64,000 nucleotides of DNA from Achromobacter sp. RTa (lineage in GTDB: Bacteria > Pseudomonadota > Gammaproteobacteria > Burkholderiales > Burkholderiaceae_B): contig NZ_JPYO01000042.1 in assembly GCF_000757485.1 (NCBI RefSeq), positions 1,094,707-1,158,706 on the forward strand, read 5' to 3'. Both the position numbers and the translations under genes were made by a program. The notes under the pieces are model-generated. The model worked only from the letters and a program-made list of their open reading frames with translations. It was not told where the DNA came from and searched no databases. Positions 33,600 to 43,147 of this stretch are shown in pieces. How positions within the stretch are numbered: position 1 is the stretch's first letter; the number at the start of each line of letters is the position of its first letter.

Positions 33600-34204
33600 A
33601 CACGCCGGGCCGCCCCAAGAGCGAACACCGCAATGCGCAACATGAAGGTAATCCAGCGGGTTCGCCGGGCCGCCCCCAGGGCGAATCCCCGGGTGCGCAG
33701 CAGGAAGGCACTCCAGTGAGCGCTCCCGCCGGCACGCCCGCCCCCGAGGACCACGCGGCGCTGCTGCGCGCCATCGGGCCGCTGCCCTTGTCGGGTCAGG
33801 CGTGGCCCGACTGGGTGCGGATCCTGACCTGGATCATCCTGGCCATTCTGGGGGTGCAGGTGGTAACCACCGCCATCCGCGCGCCCTCGCAGCCCTTCGA
33901 TACCCTGTTGATCGTGGCGGTCGTGCTGTGCTTCGTGGGCCTGTTGTTCGTGTCCTGGCACATGCAGACCTCCATCACCACCATCGACGAACGCGGCCTG
34001 CGCCAGACCTGGTTCACGCGCCGCGAAGTCGCCTGGGAAGACGTGCGCTATGCGCGCTTCGTGCCCATGCTGTTCTCAAAGCGCCTGGTCGTGTTCACAC
34101 ACCGCGGGCGCCCGATGATCTTCCAGGGCGGCACGCGAGAGCTGCGCGCGGCGTTCGCGAAGATTGCGGAAGTCTATACGCTTCCCCATATTCCGCGTGT
34201 CTGA
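33596..34204 (+). CDS. Two-helix membrane protein with duplicated N-terminal tail
   Basis: This 202-residue protein of unknown function overlaps the lyase gene stop by 4 bp (ATGA). Residues 4-43 contain two 20-residue copies starting PGRPKSEHR and PGRPQGESP, encoded by a 60-bp tandem duplication at about 33603-33722. Two hydrophobic helices follow (about 77-95 and 102-121), then a cytosolic PH-like region (TTIDERGLRQTWF, VAWEDVRYARF). The stop TGA lies inside the first GTGTCTGACAC palindrome of the downstream repeat cluster, so the last residues are repeat-derived. A later start after the tail is possible. Confidence 0.72.
   Translation: MNTPGRPKSEHRNAQHEGNPAGSPGRPQGESPGAQQEGTPVSAPAGTPAPEDHAALLRAIGPLPLSGQAWPDWVRILTWIILAILGVQVVTTAIRAPSQPFDTLLIVAVVLCFVGLLFVSWHMQTSITTIDERGLRQTWFTRREVAWEDVRYARFVPMLFSKRLVVFTHRGRPMIFQGGTRELRAAFAKIAEVYTLPHIPRV
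33603..33722. repeat. 60-bp in-frame tandem duplication
   Basis: Two copies of about 60 bp start at 33603 and 33663, each beginning CGCCGGGCCGCCCC and ending near CTCCAG or ATCCAG. They differ at several positions, so the duplication is not recent. The period is a multiple of three and both copies read PGRP...EG in the overlapping gene. Similar GRPKGE-type tails are seen in Bordetella-type genomes; that is from memory, not from this window. Confidence 0.7.
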
Positions 34205-34522
34205 CACCCGTACGAGATGGCCTGACGGGCTAGGAATGGTCTACCCGGGTGTCAGACACCGGCTGACTTTGACATCTTTCCGTGTCTGACACCCCTACGG
34301 GATAGCCTGACAGACTAGGGACGGTCCACCCGGGTGTCAGACACCGGCTGACTTTTGACTTTCCGTGTCAGACACCCGTACGGGATAGCCTGCCGAACTG
34401 CAACGATGCCCCTCGGGTGTCTGACACCGGCCGCAATTGGACGGTCTTTCAAAGTCAGCCGGTGTCAGACACCCCGGACCATCGCTTCAGCTTGACGATC
34501 ACTTCGTAAGGGTGTCTGACAC
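34197..34522. repeat. Cluster of GTGTCWGACAC palindromes (3' cluster)
   Basis: Eight 11-bp palindromes lie at 34197, 34249, 34282, 34334, 34365, 34417, 34462 and 34512. They group into four units whose two palindromes are 52, 52, 52 and 50 bp apart. Between the pair members is a partly conserved stretch (TACGGGATAGCCTGAC, GACTAGG). The fourth unit is inverted relative to the first three. Each unit could fold as a long hairpin. This is the same family as the 5' cluster at 765-981. It fills the 324-bp spacer between two convergent genes and holds no protein gene. Confidence 0.85.
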
Positions 34523-34528
34523 TCGGAG

Positions 34529-35545
34529 TCAACGGATGGGCAACGCGTACATCAAGCCGCCTTGCGTCCATTGCGCGTTCAGGCCGCGCTGGATCTTCAG
34601 GGGGCTGCCCTGGCCGACGTTGCGCTCGAAGCTTTCGCCGTAGTTGCCGACCTGCTTGATGATGTTGTAGGCCCACTTCTCGTCCAGCCCCAGGTTGGCG
34701 CCGCTACCGGGGATGACGCCCAGGATGCGCTTGATGTTGGGGTTGGCACTCTTGGCCTGCTCGTCCACGTTCTTGGACGACACGCCGTACTCTTCGGCCT
34801 CGATCATGGCGGACAGCGACCAGCGCACGATGTTCAGCCAGGCGTCGTCGCCCTGCCGCACGAAGGGCCCCAGCGGTTCCTTGGAGATGATCTCGGGCAG
34901 CACCACGTAATCGTCGGGATTCTGCAGCTTGGAGATGCGAATCGAGGCCAGGCCCGATGCGTCGGTGCTGAAAACGTCGCAACGGCCGGCCGCAAAGGCG
35001 TTGACCACCTCGTTGAAGGTCTCGATCACGACCGGCTTGTAGCTCACGTTGTTCGCGCGCGCCCAGTCGGCCAGCGTGTTCTCGTTGGACGTGCCGGTCT
35101 GCAGGCAGATGGTGGCGCCGTTGATCTCCTTGGCGCTTTTCACGCCCAGCGACTTCGGCACCAGGAAACCCTGGCCATCGTAGAAATTGACGCCGGCGTG
35201 GATGATGCCCAGCGCGGTATCGCGCTGCTGCGTCACCGTGGTGTTGCGCGTCAGCACGTCCACTTCGCCGGACTGCAGCGCCGTGAAGCGCTGCTGCGAA
35301 TTCAGCGGCACGACCTTGATCTTGTCGGCGTCGCCGAACACGGCCGCCGCGATGGCGCGGCACAGGTCCACGTCCAGCCCCTGCCACTTGCCCTGGGCAT
35401 CGGGTGCGGAAAAGCCGGCGAACCCCGTCGTCGTGCCGCAAGCCACCGCGCCGCGCTGGCGCACCACGTCAAGCGTGGCGGCTTGCGCGCCCTGCGCCGC
35501 CGCCATCAAGAGCGCCGCGCCCATCAACCCTTTTGCAATGTTCAT
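34529..35545 (-). CDS. General amino-acid ABC transporter binding protein (AapJ/BztA-like)
   Basis: This periplasmic binding protein of 338 residues has a signal peptide (about 1-22, ending AQGAQA). The mature chain begins TLDVVRQRGAVACGTTTGFAGFSAPDAQGKW, characteristic of the AapJ/BztA polar-amino-acid group, and continues with GLDVDLCRAIAAAVFGD and CLQTGTSNENTLADWAR. No permease or ATPase gene lies next to it, so it is an orphan that must use a transporter encoded elsewhere. The start at 35545 is set by the signal peptide. Palindromic repeats follow its 3' end. Confidence 0.92.
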   Translation of the reverse strand: MNIAKGLMGAALLMAAAQGAQAATLDVVRQRGAVACGTTTGFAGFSAPDAQGKWQGLDVDLCRAIAAAVFGDADKIKVVPLNSQQRFTALQSGEVDVLTRNTTVTQQRDTALGIIHAGVNFYDGQGFLVPKSLGVKSAKEINGATICLQTGTSNENTLADWARANNVSYKPVVIETFNEVVNAFAAGRCDVFSTDASGLASIRISKLQNPDDYVVLPEIISKEPLGPFVRQGDDAWLNIVRWSLSAMIEAEEYGVSSKNVDEQAKSANPNIKRILGVIPGSGANLGLDEKWAYNIIKQVGNYGESFERNVGQGSPLKIQRGLNAQWTQGGLMYALPIR

Positions 35546-35715
35546 GACCTGTTTCCTGTTCTTCTTCCGGGCGCGGGGACGCGCCGAGGCAAGAAGCTTA
35601 TAGACATGAAGCGCCCGCGCCAAATAACAAGCGCTTATTTAGGTATGCGCGCCCGCACCGGACGGGGCGCATGCGCAAGGATAGCAAGCAGCAAGGCGGC
35701 GCCGGATGCGCGCCG

Positions 35716-36957
35716 TCAAGCCGCCAGCGAGATCGACACGGGTTCGTTGGCTTCGCAGGCGTCCAGCGCGCGGCCCAGCCGCTGCATGCCTTGAGCGATC
35801 TGGGTTTCGTTCATCGTGGCGAACGACATGCGCATGGCATGCAGGTCGGCCTGCGCCGGGTCCGCGTAGAACGCCTTGCCGGGCACATAAACCACTTCGT
35901 GCTCGATGGCATAGGGCAGCAGGCGGGTGGCGTCCACCTCGCCCGTCAGGCGCGCCCAGAAGAACATGCCGCCCTCGGGCTTGCGGAACGTGACCCGGCC
36001 CGCCAGTTCGCGCGCTAGCGACTCGGCCATCGCGTCGCAGCGCAGGCCATAGGCGGCGCGGATGCGCGGCACATGTTCGCCATAGCGGCCGTTGGCCAGG
36101 TATTGAGCCACGACTTCCTGGATCCAGGCGGACGAAGCCATGTCGTCGGCCGCCTTGGCGCCGACGCAGCGGCGGCGGATCTCGGGCGGCGCGACCAGCC
36201 AGCCGATGCGCAGCGCCGGCGCCATGGTCTTGGACATGCTGGCCAGGTACACCGCCCAATGGCGGGCTTCGCCTTCGGCCAGGGCCGCGATTGGCGGCAC
36301 CGCTTCGCCGGCGAAGCGCAGCTCGCTGTAGGGATCGTCCTCGACGATCAGGAAGCGGTGCTTGACCGCGAGCTCCAGCAACCGCAGGCGGCGCTGGCGC
36401 GTGAGCGTGGCGCCGCAGGGGTTGGAGAACGAGGCGACGACGCACACGACCTTCGGCTTGACCTGCTCGGCAAGCGCGTCCAGCGCGTCCACGTCGATGC
36501 CCTCGGGCCCGGACGGCACGGTGTGCACCGTCGCGCCGGTGTAGCGCAGGGCCTGCACGGAATTGGGGAAGGCGGGCGATTCGATGATGGCGTGATCGCC
36601 GGGCTGCAGCATGACGCGGCTAAGGAGAGCCATCGCCTGCTGGGAACCGCCCGTCACGGCCAGTTCGGTGTCGGCGTTGCAGACCAGCCCGCGTTCCGCG
36701 GACAGCCGCGCCAGCTCATGGCGCAGGCTGGCCTGCCCGTCGATGTTGGAATACTGCAGGCAGGCGCCCAGCCGCGCCATGACCTGGGTCGACGCGACCG
36801 TCAGGCCCTCGATGTCGAACAGTTCCTGGGCGGGATACCCGCCCGCCAGCGAAATCGTGCCCGGCCGCATGGCATAGGGCATCAGCGATCGGATGGGCGA
36901 GGCGGGGGGATGGGCGAAAGGCGTGGCAAAAGCGTAATCGGGCGCTGCGCTGGACAT
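35716..36957 (-). CDS. PLP-dependent aminotransferase (class I/II, LysN/2-aminoadipate type)
   Basis: This 413-residue fold-type I aminotransferase has MRPGTISLAGGYPAQELFDIEG near the N-terminus, ELAVTGGSQQAMALLSR, the aspartate in VASFSNPCGATLT with DDPYSELRF, and the PLP lysine in SMSKTMAPALRIGWL. It resembles the 2-aminoadipate/aromatic transaminase group without a GntR domain. The start at 36957 is chosen over the longer frame to 37038 because the family starts close to the conserved PIRSLMPYAM. It is divergent from the YggS-type gene. Amino donor unknown. Confidence 0.92.
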   Translation of the reverse strand: MSSAAPDYAFATPFAHPPASPIRSLMPYAMRPGTISLAGGYPAQELFDIEGLTVASTQVMARLGACLQYSNIDGQASLRHELARLSAERGLVCNADTELAVTGGSQQAMALLSRVMLQPGDHAIIESPAFPNSVQALRYTGATVHTVPSGPEGIDVDALDALAEQVKPKVVCVVASFSNPCGATLTRQRRLRLLELAVKHRFLIVEDDPYSELRFAGEAVPPIAALAEGEARHWAVYLASMSKTMAPALRIGWLVAPPEIRRRCVGAKAADDMASSAWIQEVVAQYLANGRYGEHVPRIRAAYGLRCDAMAESLARELAGRVTFRKPEGGMFFWARLTGEVDATRLLPYAIEHEVVYVPGKAFYADPAQADLHAMRMSFATMNETQIAQGMQRLGRALDACEANEPVSISLAA

Positions 36958-37157
36958 GGCGGGGGGACTGGGAAGGTGGAGAACCGTGTCGCCCGCGAGG
37001 GCGGCGCCGGACCGCTTAGAACATTGAAATATAAACAAATCCCTTCAAATTCTAAGCCTGGCCTTTGCACAGGGTCAACGGCCGGGCCGGGCGGTGTGGC
37101 GAAACGATCCTGCACAGTCCTACACTATGGGACATCCTGTTCCTGCAAGAGAGCTGC

Positions 37158-37877
37158 ATGACCGCCGTAGACACCATGGCCGGGCGCCTTGCCCAGATCC
37201 AGCAACGCATCGCCAACGCCTGCGCGCGCGCAGGCCGCCCCCCGGAAAGCGTGACGCTGCTGCCCGTCAGCAAGACGTTCGGCATCGAGGCCATCCGCGA
37301 GGCCATGGCGCTGGGGCTGACCCGGTTCGGCGAAAACAAGACGCAGGAGATCCGCCAGAAGGCCGCCGCCCTGGCCGGCCAGGGCCTGCAATGGGTGCTG
37401 ATCGGCCACTTGCAGACCAACAAGGCCAAGGATGCCGCCCGCGACGCGGCCGAGGTGCAATCTCTGGACCGCCTGGAGCTCGCCGAGGCCCTGCACCGCC
37501 GCCTGGCCAACGAAGGCCGCAGCCTGGACGTGCTGGTCCAGGTGAAAACCTCGTCCGAACCCAGCAAGTACGGCATGGCTCCGGCGGACGTGCCCGCCTT
37601 CCTGCGCCGCATCGCGGCCGATTTCCCGACCTTGCGCGTGCAGGGGCTGATGACGCTGGCCGTGAACTCGCCGGATCCCGGCGACGTGCGCGCCTGCTTC
37701 CGCGCCCTGCGCGAGCTGCGGGACCGGCTGCGCCAGGAAAATATCCCCGGCATATCCCTGGACCGCCTGTCCATGGGCATGAGCGGGGATTTCGAACTGG
37801 CGATCGAGGAGGGCTCGACGGAAGTGCGCATCGGCACGGCCGTATTCGGCGCTCGCGCCTATCCCGATCCACAGTAG
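37158..37877 (+). CDS. YggS/PROSC family PLP-binding protein
   Basis: This 239-residue cytosolic protein belongs to the YggS/PLPBP family, which binds pyridoxal 5'-phosphate and maintains vitamin B6 homeostasis with no known catalytic activity. The PLP lysine is in LLPVSKTFGIEAIREA. Other markers are FGENKTQEIRQKA, WVLIGHLQTNKAKDA, GLMTLAV and LSMGMSGDFELAIEEGSTEVRIGTAVFG. It is followed by a strong intrinsic terminator. A longer frame from 37065 is not supported. Confidence 0.95.
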   Translation: MTAVDTMAGRLAQIQQRIANACARAGRPPESVTLLPVSKTFGIEAIREAMALGLTRFGENKTQEIRQKAAALAGQGLQWVLIGHLQTNKAKDAARDAAEVQSLDRLELAEALHRRLANEGRSLDVLVQVKTSSEPSKYGMAPADVPAFLRRIAADFPTLRVQGLMTLAVNSPDPGDVRACFRALRELRDRLRQENIPGISLDRLSMGMSGDFELAIEEGSTEVRIGTAVFGARAYPDPQ

Positions 37878-37897
37878 TCCCCCAAGCGGACAGCCGG

Positions 37898-37924
37898 AAA
37901 GGGCCCGTTTTTCCGGGCCCTTTT
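37898..37924 (+). terminator. Intrinsic terminator after the YggS gene
   Basis: GGGCCCG (37901-37907), a loop of TTTTTC, and CGGGCCC (37914-37920) form a 7-bp GC stem followed by TTTT. It lies about 20 bp after the stop codon on the plus strand. Confidence 0.85.
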
Positions 37925-38031
37925 GCGTGGGCGCAAGGCATAATGGCGGCGCAAGAAAAAAGCGGCGCGAACTTGACGACGATCAAGGACGCAACGCCGC
38001 GCTTTCGACATTCCGCACGAGGAGACACCCT

Positions 38032-39000
38032 ATGCACAAGCCCATGAAGCGCCTGCTGGCGCTAGCCGCCCTGTCCCTGGCCGCCAGCGCGGCCTCCGCC
38101 CAATCCTGGCCCACCCAGCCGGTCCGCTGGATCGTGCCCTATCCCGCCGGCGGCGGCACCGACGTGGTGGCGCGCACGGTGGCAAGCAGCCTGGAAAAGA
38201 CGCTGGGCCAGACCATTGTGGTCGAGAACCGCCCCGGCGCCGGCACCATCATCGGCGCAACCGCCATAGCGCAGGCAGAGCCGTCCGGCTACGTCGTCGG
38301 CACCGCCGACTCCGGCACCCTGGCTTTCAACTCTTCGCTGTACGCCAAGCTGTCCTACGATCCGGCCAAGTTCACCTATATCGGCGGCATCGCCAAGTTT
38401 CCGCTGCTGCTGGCCGTTAACGTCAATTCGCCGTACAAGACCGTGGACGAGGTGCTCGCGGCCGCCAAGAAGGAACCGGGCAAGCTGACCGCGGCCTCCG
38501 CTGGCGCGGGCTCGCCCCACCACCTGGCGCTGGAGCTGTTCAAGCAGCGCACGGGCGCCAATGTGCTGCACGTGCCCTACAAGGGCGCCGCGCCCGCCAT
38601 CCAGGACCTGCTGGGCGGCCAGGTCGACCTGATGTTCATCGACCTCGCCTCGGGCCTGCCCAACGTAAAGGCCGGCAAGCTGCGCGTGCTGGCGGCCGCG
38701 ACGCCCGAGCGCCTGCCGGTGCTGCCGGACACCCCGACGATGGCCGAACAAGGCGTCGCCAATTTCACCGCCTATGCCTGGCAAGGCCTGGTGGGCCCGG
38801 CCGGACTGCCGGAAAACGTGGTGAAGAAGCTGTCGGCCGACCTGGAAGCCACGCTCAAGAATCCGGCCGTGTCGCAGAAGATCCTGGATATGGGCGTCAT
38901 CCCCATGCCGATGCCGGCCCAGGAATTCAAGGCCTACGCCGACCAGGAGCGCAGCGCCTGGGCCGACGTGATCAAGAAGGCAGGCATCAAACTGGATTAA
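38032..39000 (+). CDS. Bug-type tripartite tricarboxylate binding protein
   Basis: This periplasmic solute-binding protein of 322 residues belongs to the Bug/TctC family, greatly expanded in Bordetella-type genomes. The signal peptide spans about 1-23 (ending SAASAQS) and the mature chain starts WPTQPVRWIVPYPAGGGTDVVAR, the family hallmark. LGQTIVVENRPGAG and HVPYKGAAPAIQDLLGGQVDLMF are equally diagnostic. No TctA/TctB membrane genes are adjacent, so it is another orphan receptor. Ligand is typically a dicarboxylate or small organic compound. Confidence 0.95.
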   Translation: MHKPMKRLLALAALSLAASAASAQSWPTQPVRWIVPYPAGGGTDVVARTVASSLEKTLGQTIVVENRPGAGTIIGATAIAQAEPSGYVVGTADSGTLAFNSSLYAKLSYDPAKFTYIGGIAKFPLLLAVNVNSPYKTVDEVLAAAKKEPGKLTAASAGAGSPHHLALELFKQRTGANVLHVPYKGAAPAIQDLLGGQVDLMFIDLASGLPNVKAGKLRVLAAATPERLPVLPDTPTMAEQGVANFTAYAWQGLVGPAGLPENVVKKLSADLEATLKNPAVSQKILDMGVIPMPMPAQEFKAYADQERSAWADVIKKAGIKLD

Positions 39001-39016
39001 GCGCGGCAGCCCAGGC

Positions 39017-39047
39017 AAAAAACGCGGCCAACAATGGCCGCGTTTTT
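39017..39047. terminator. Bidirectional intrinsic terminator
   Basis: AACGCGGCCA (39021-39030), loop ACAA, TGGCCGCGTT (39035-39044) form a perfect 10-bp stem. It is flanked by a run of As on the left and Ts on the right, so it can terminate both the Bug gene (plus) and the large oxidoreductase gene (minus). Confidence 0.88.
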
Positions 39048-39056
39048 CGTTGGCGC

Positions 39057-42000
39057 TCAGACCAGAACGCGTTCGATGCCGCCCGCATTGGCGCGGCGGA
39101 CGTAGTCCTCCATCCAGCTTTCGCCCAGGATGTGGCGCGCCATTTCGACCACGATGTAGTCCGCGTCCATGCCGGTGTCGCCCTCGTAGCGCGACAGGCC
39201 CTGCAGGCACGACGGGCACGAGGTCAGCACCTTCACGTCGCCCGTGAAGCCGTCGCTGCGCAGCGCGGCGTCGCCCTTGAGCAGCTCTTCCTGCTTGCGG
39301 AAGCGCACCTGCGTGGAGATGTCCGGACGGCTGACGGCCAGCGTGCCCGATTCGCCGCAGCAGCGGTCGCTCTTGACGGCGCCGTCGCCCACCAGGGCGC
39401 GGACGGTCTTCATCGGCTCCTGCAGCTTCATGGGCGTGTGGCAGGGGTCGTGGTACATGTAGCGCACGCCCTTGGCGCCTTCGAGCTTGATGCCCTTTTC
39501 GAGCAGGTACTCGTGGATGTCGATCAGGCGGCAGCCGGGGAAGATCTTCTCGAACTCGTAGCCCGCGAGCTGGTCGTAACAGGTGCCGCAGCTGACCACC
39601 ACCGTCTTGATGTCCAGGTAGTTCAGCGTATTGGCGACCCGATGGAACAGCACCCGGTTGTCGGTGATGATCTGCTCGGCCTTGTCCGTCATGCCGTTGC
39701 CGCGCTGGGGATAGCCGCAGCACAGGTAGCCCGGCGGCAACACGGTCTGCACGCCGGCATGCCACAGCATGGCTTGCGTGGCCAGGCCCACTTGCGAGAA
39801 CAGACGCTCCGAGCCACAGCCCGGGAAGTAGAACACCGCTTCCGTGTCGGCCGTGGTGGCCTTGGGATCGCGGATGATGGGCACGTAGTTCGCGTCTTCG
39901 ATGTCCAGCAGCTTGCGCGCCGCCTGCTTGGGTAGCCCGCCAGGCATCTTCTTGTTCACGAAGTGCACGATCTGCTCGCGCATCGGCGGCTTGCCCACCG
40001 TGGCCGGCGGGGCGGAGGTCTGCTTCTTCACCAGGCCCGACAGCAGGTCATGGGCGGCGCGCTGCACCTTGTAGCCCACGCCCACCATCGCCTTGCGGGT
40101 AGCGTTGATGGTGGCCGGGTCCTTGGCGTTCAGGAAGAACATGGCGCTGGCCGTACCCGGGTTGAACGACTTGCGGCCCATGCGGCGCAGCACGGCGCGC
40201 ATGTTCATGGACACGTCGCCGAAATCGATGTCGACCGGACAGGGGTTGTAGCACTTGTGGCAGACCGTGCAGTGATCGGCCACGTCCTCGAACTCTTCCC
40301 AGTGCTTCAGGCTGACGCCGCGGCGGGTCTGCTCTTCGTACAGGAAGGCCTCCACCAGCAGCGAGGTGGCCAGGATCTTGTTGCGCGGCGAATACAGCAG
40401 GTTCGCGCGCGGCACGTGGGTGGCGCACACGGGCTTGCACTTGCCGCAGCGCAGGCAGTCCTTGATGGATTCCGAGATGGCGCCGATGTCGCTTTGCTGC
40501 ATGATCAGCGACTCGTGGCCCATCAGGTTGAAGCTGGGCGTCCAGGCATGGCGCAGGTCGGCGCCCGGCATGAGCTTGCCGGCGTTGAAGTGGCCCTTAG
40601 GGTCCACGCGGCGCTTGTATTCCTGGAACGGCGCCAGTTCGGCCTCGGTCAGGAATTCGTACTTGGTCAGGCCGATGCCGTGCTCGCCGGAGATCACGCC
40701 GTCCAGGTCGCGGGCGATCTGCATGATGCGCTCGACGGCCTGGTGGGCCTCCTGCAGCATCTCGTAGTCGTCCGAGTTGACCGGGATGTTGGTGTGCACG
40801 TTGCCGTCGCCGGCGTGCATGTGCAGTGCGACGAACACGCGGCTCTTGAGCACCCGGCCGTGGATGGCGACGAGTTCATCGACGATCTTCTTGTAGGCCG
40901 CGCCCGAGAACGCGCGTTGCAGGCCGGCCAGCACTTCGGTTTTCCAGGACACGCGGATCGTGCGGTCCTGCACGACGTCGAAAATGCGGGCATCGGGCTG
41001 GGCCGCCAGGCGGTCCGACAACGCGGCCTGCAGATCGCCCAGGCCCAGGCCGTGCAGCTCGGGCAGGGCCTGCAGCAGCGGCATGTCCAGGTTGTCCAGC
41101 AGCCACTGCCAGCGCTTCCTGGCGCCGGCCAGCAGTTCCAGCGCCTGGCGCGTGCGCTCGGCCAGCACTTCGGCGCGGGTGGTTTCGATGTCGGCGTCGT
41201 CGATCTTGCCGACCGGCAGCGGCGTGCACAGGTACGCGTCCAGCGCGCCCAGCAGCTTGAGCTTGTTGCGGGTCGAGAGCTCGATGTTGATGCGTTCGAT
41301 GTGATCCGTGTATTCGCCCATGCGGGGCAGCGGGATCACCACGTCTTCGTTGATCTTGAAGGCGTTGGTGTGGCGGGCGATGGCGGCGGTGCGCGAGCGG
41401 TCCAGCCAGAATTTCTTGCGCGCCTCGGGGCTGACGGCCACGAAACCTTCGCCGTGGCGGGTGTTGGCCAGGCGCACGACCTCGCTGGCCGCCGCGGCGA
41501 CCGCGTCTTCGTCGTCGCCGACGATGTCGCCGATCAGGACCATCTTGGGCAGCACGCCGCGCTTGCTCTTGGTGGCGTAGCCCACCGCGCGCAGATAGCG
41601 TTCGTCCAGGTGCTCCAGGCCCGCCAGGATGGCGCCGCGCTCGCGGCCTTCGCCATCCAGGTAGCCCTTGACCTCGACGATCGACGGAATGGCGTCGCGC
41701 GCCTGGCCGAAGAACTCCATGCAGACCGTGCGCGTGTGGCGCGGCATGCGGTGCAGCACCCAGCGCGCCGAGGTGATCAGGCCGTCGCAGCCTTCCTTCT
41801 GGATGCCCGGCAGGCCCGCCAGGAACTTGTCGGTGACGTCCTTGCCCAGGCCTTCCTTGCGGAACACACGGCCCTGGATCTCCAGCGTTTCGGTCTTGAG
41901 CAGGCGCTCGCCCGGCTTGCCGCGGCCATCGAACCACTTGAGCTCGAAACGGGCCACTTCCACGTCATGGATCTTGCCCATGTTGTGGTCCAGGCGGCTC

Positions 42001-43016
42001 ACTTCCAGCCAGTTGCCGTTCGGATCGACCATGCGCCACCAGGCCAGGTTGTCCAGCGCGGTGCCCCACAGCACGGCCTTCTTGCCGCCCGCGTTCATGG
42101 CGATGTTGCCGCCCACGCACGAGGCTTCGGCGGAAGTCGGGTCGACGGCGAAGACGAAGCCGGCCGCTTCAGCCGCTTCGGACACCCGCTTGGTCACCAC
42201 GCCGGCGCCGGCATGGATGACCGCCACGGGCTCGCTCAGGCCGGGCAGGATACAGGACTCGACCTGGCCCAGCCGGTCGAATTTCTCGGTGTTGATGACC
42301 GCCGACTTCCAGGTCAGCGGGATGGCGCCGCCGGTATAGCCGGTGCCGCCGCCGCGCGGGATGATGGTCAGGCCCAGTTCGATGCAGGCCGTGACCAGCG
42401 CCGCGACCTCGTCTTCCGAATCGGGCGTCACCCCCACGAAGGAATATTCCACCCGCCAGTCGGTAGCGTCGGTGACGTGCGAAACGCGCGACAGGCCGTC
42501 GAACTTGATGTTGTCGCGCGCCGTAATGCGGCCCAGCGCCTTCTGCGCCTGCTTGCGCATCATGGCGGTCTGGTCGAATTCGCCTTCGAAGGCCGCGATG
42601 GCCGAACGCGCCCGCGCCAGCAGGCCGACGACCTTTTCATCGCGGTGCGGATCGTGGCCGGCCTCGGCCGGCACGTCCGGTTCGCGGCGGCGGTCGATCT
42701 CGGCCAGGCGGTGATGCAGGGCTTCGATGAGCTGCTTGCGGCGCTTGGGATTGTCGAGCAGGTCGTCCTGCAGGTACGGATTGCGGCGCACCACCCAGAT
42801 ATCGCCCAGCACCTCGTAGAGCATGCGGGCGGAACGCCCCGTCCGGCGCTCGCCGCGCAGGTCGGTCAACAGGCTCCAGGCATCGTCGCCCAGCAACCGG
42901 CCGACGATCTCGCGATCGGAGAACGACGTGTAGTTGTAGGGAATTTCGCGCAGGCGCGCGGGAGTTGCGGGCGGCATCGCCCCGTTCAAGATGTGGCTAG
43001 CGAGTGGGGCGTTCAT
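39057..43016 (-). CDS. Giant FAD / iron-sulfur oxidoreductase (DUF3683 - FAD - Fe-S - CCG fusion)
   Basis: This 1319-residue protein fuses parts that are separate in glycolate oxidase or D-lactate dehydrogenase. Order: DUF3683 (about 10-160); FAD-binding type 4 domain (about 195-380, [15 protein letters not shown]); FAD-oxidase C-terminal domain with [15 protein letters not shown]; two 4Fe-4S motifs ([16 protein letters not shown] and [12 protein letters not shown], about 900-990); and two cysteine-rich CCG domains ([45 protein letters not shown]). It probably oxidises a 2-hydroxy acid and passes electrons via Fe-S clusters to the quinone pool or another carrier. Standalone gene; terminator shared with the Bug gene. 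Confidence 0.93.
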   Translation of the reverse strand: MNAPLASHILNGAMPPATPARLREIPYNYTSFSDREIVGRLLGDDAWSLLTDLRGERRTGRSARMLYEVLGDIWVVRRNPYLQDDLLDNPKRRKQLIEALHHRLAEIDRRREPDVPAEAGHDPHRDEKVVGLLARARSAIAAFEGEFDQTAMMRKQAQKALGRITARDNIKFDGLSRVSHVTDATDWRVEYSFVGVTPDSEDEVAALVTACIELGLTIIPRGGGTGYTGGAIPLTWKSAVINTEKFDRLGQVESCILPGLSEPVAVIHAGAGVVTKRVSEAAEAAGFVFAVDPTSAEASCVGGNIAMNAGGKKAVLWGTALDNLAWWRMVDPNGNWLEVSRLDHNMGKIHDVEVARFELKWFDGRGKPGERLLKTETLEIQGRVFRKEGLGKDVTDKFLAGLPGIQKEGCDGLITSARWVLHRMPRHTRTVCMEFFGQARDAIPSIVEVKGYLDGEGRERGAILAGLEHLDERYLRAVGYATKSKRGVLPKMVLIGDIVGDDEDAVAAAASEVVRLANTRHGEGFVAVSPEARKKFWLDRSRTAAIARHTNAFKINEDVVIPLPRMGEYTDHIERINIELSTRNKLKLLGALDAYLCTPLPVGKIDDADIETTRAEVLAERTRQALELLAGARKRWQWLLDNLDMPLLQALPELHGLGLGDLQAALSDRLAAQPDARIFDVVQDRTIRVSWKTEVLAGLQRAFSGAAYKKIVDELVAIHGRVLKSRVFVALHMHAGDGNVHTNIPVNSDDYEMLQEAHQAVERIMQIARDLDGVISGEHGIGLTKYEFLTEAELAPFQEYKRRVDPKGHFNAGKLMPGADLRHAWTPSFNLMGHESLIMQQSDIGAISESIKDCLRCGKCKPVCATHVPRANLLYSPRNKILATSLLVEAFLYEEQTRRGVSLKHWEEFEDVADHCTVCHKCYNPCPVDIDFGDVSMNMRAVLRRMGRKSFNPGTASAMFFLNAKDPATINATRKAMVGVGYKVQRAAHDLLSGLVKKQTSAPPATVGKPPMREQIVHFVNKKMPGGLPKQAARKLLDIEDANYVPIIRDPKATTADTEAVFYFPGCGSERLFSQVGLATQAMLWHAGVQTVLPPGYLCCGYPQRGNGMTDKAEQIITDNRVLFHRVANTLNYLDIKTVVVSCGTCYDQLAGYEFEKIFPGCRLIDIHEYLLEKGIKLEGAKGVRYMYHDPCHTPMKLQEPMKTVRALVGDGAVKSDRCCGESGTLAVSRPDISTQVRFRKQEELLKGDAALRSDGFTGDVKVLTSCPSCLQGLSRYEGDTGMDADYIVVEMARHILGESWMEDYVRRANAGGIERVLV

Positions 43017-43147
43017 GGCTGCAAGGGGGGCCCGTAAAAAACTATTTTATGCCATTGATCGAGTCTGCCCCCGAATACCCCCAGGGACGCGCCCGAAACC
43101 GCGGGGAAACCGACTTTATCCGTCCCCAATTTAAATCCGAGCAGACG

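Noticed and set aside
39963..43037. 1024-codon open frame antisense to the large oxidoreductase
   Set aside because: Composition is that of a GC-driven shadow frame, while the other strand has complete FAD and Fe-S motifs.
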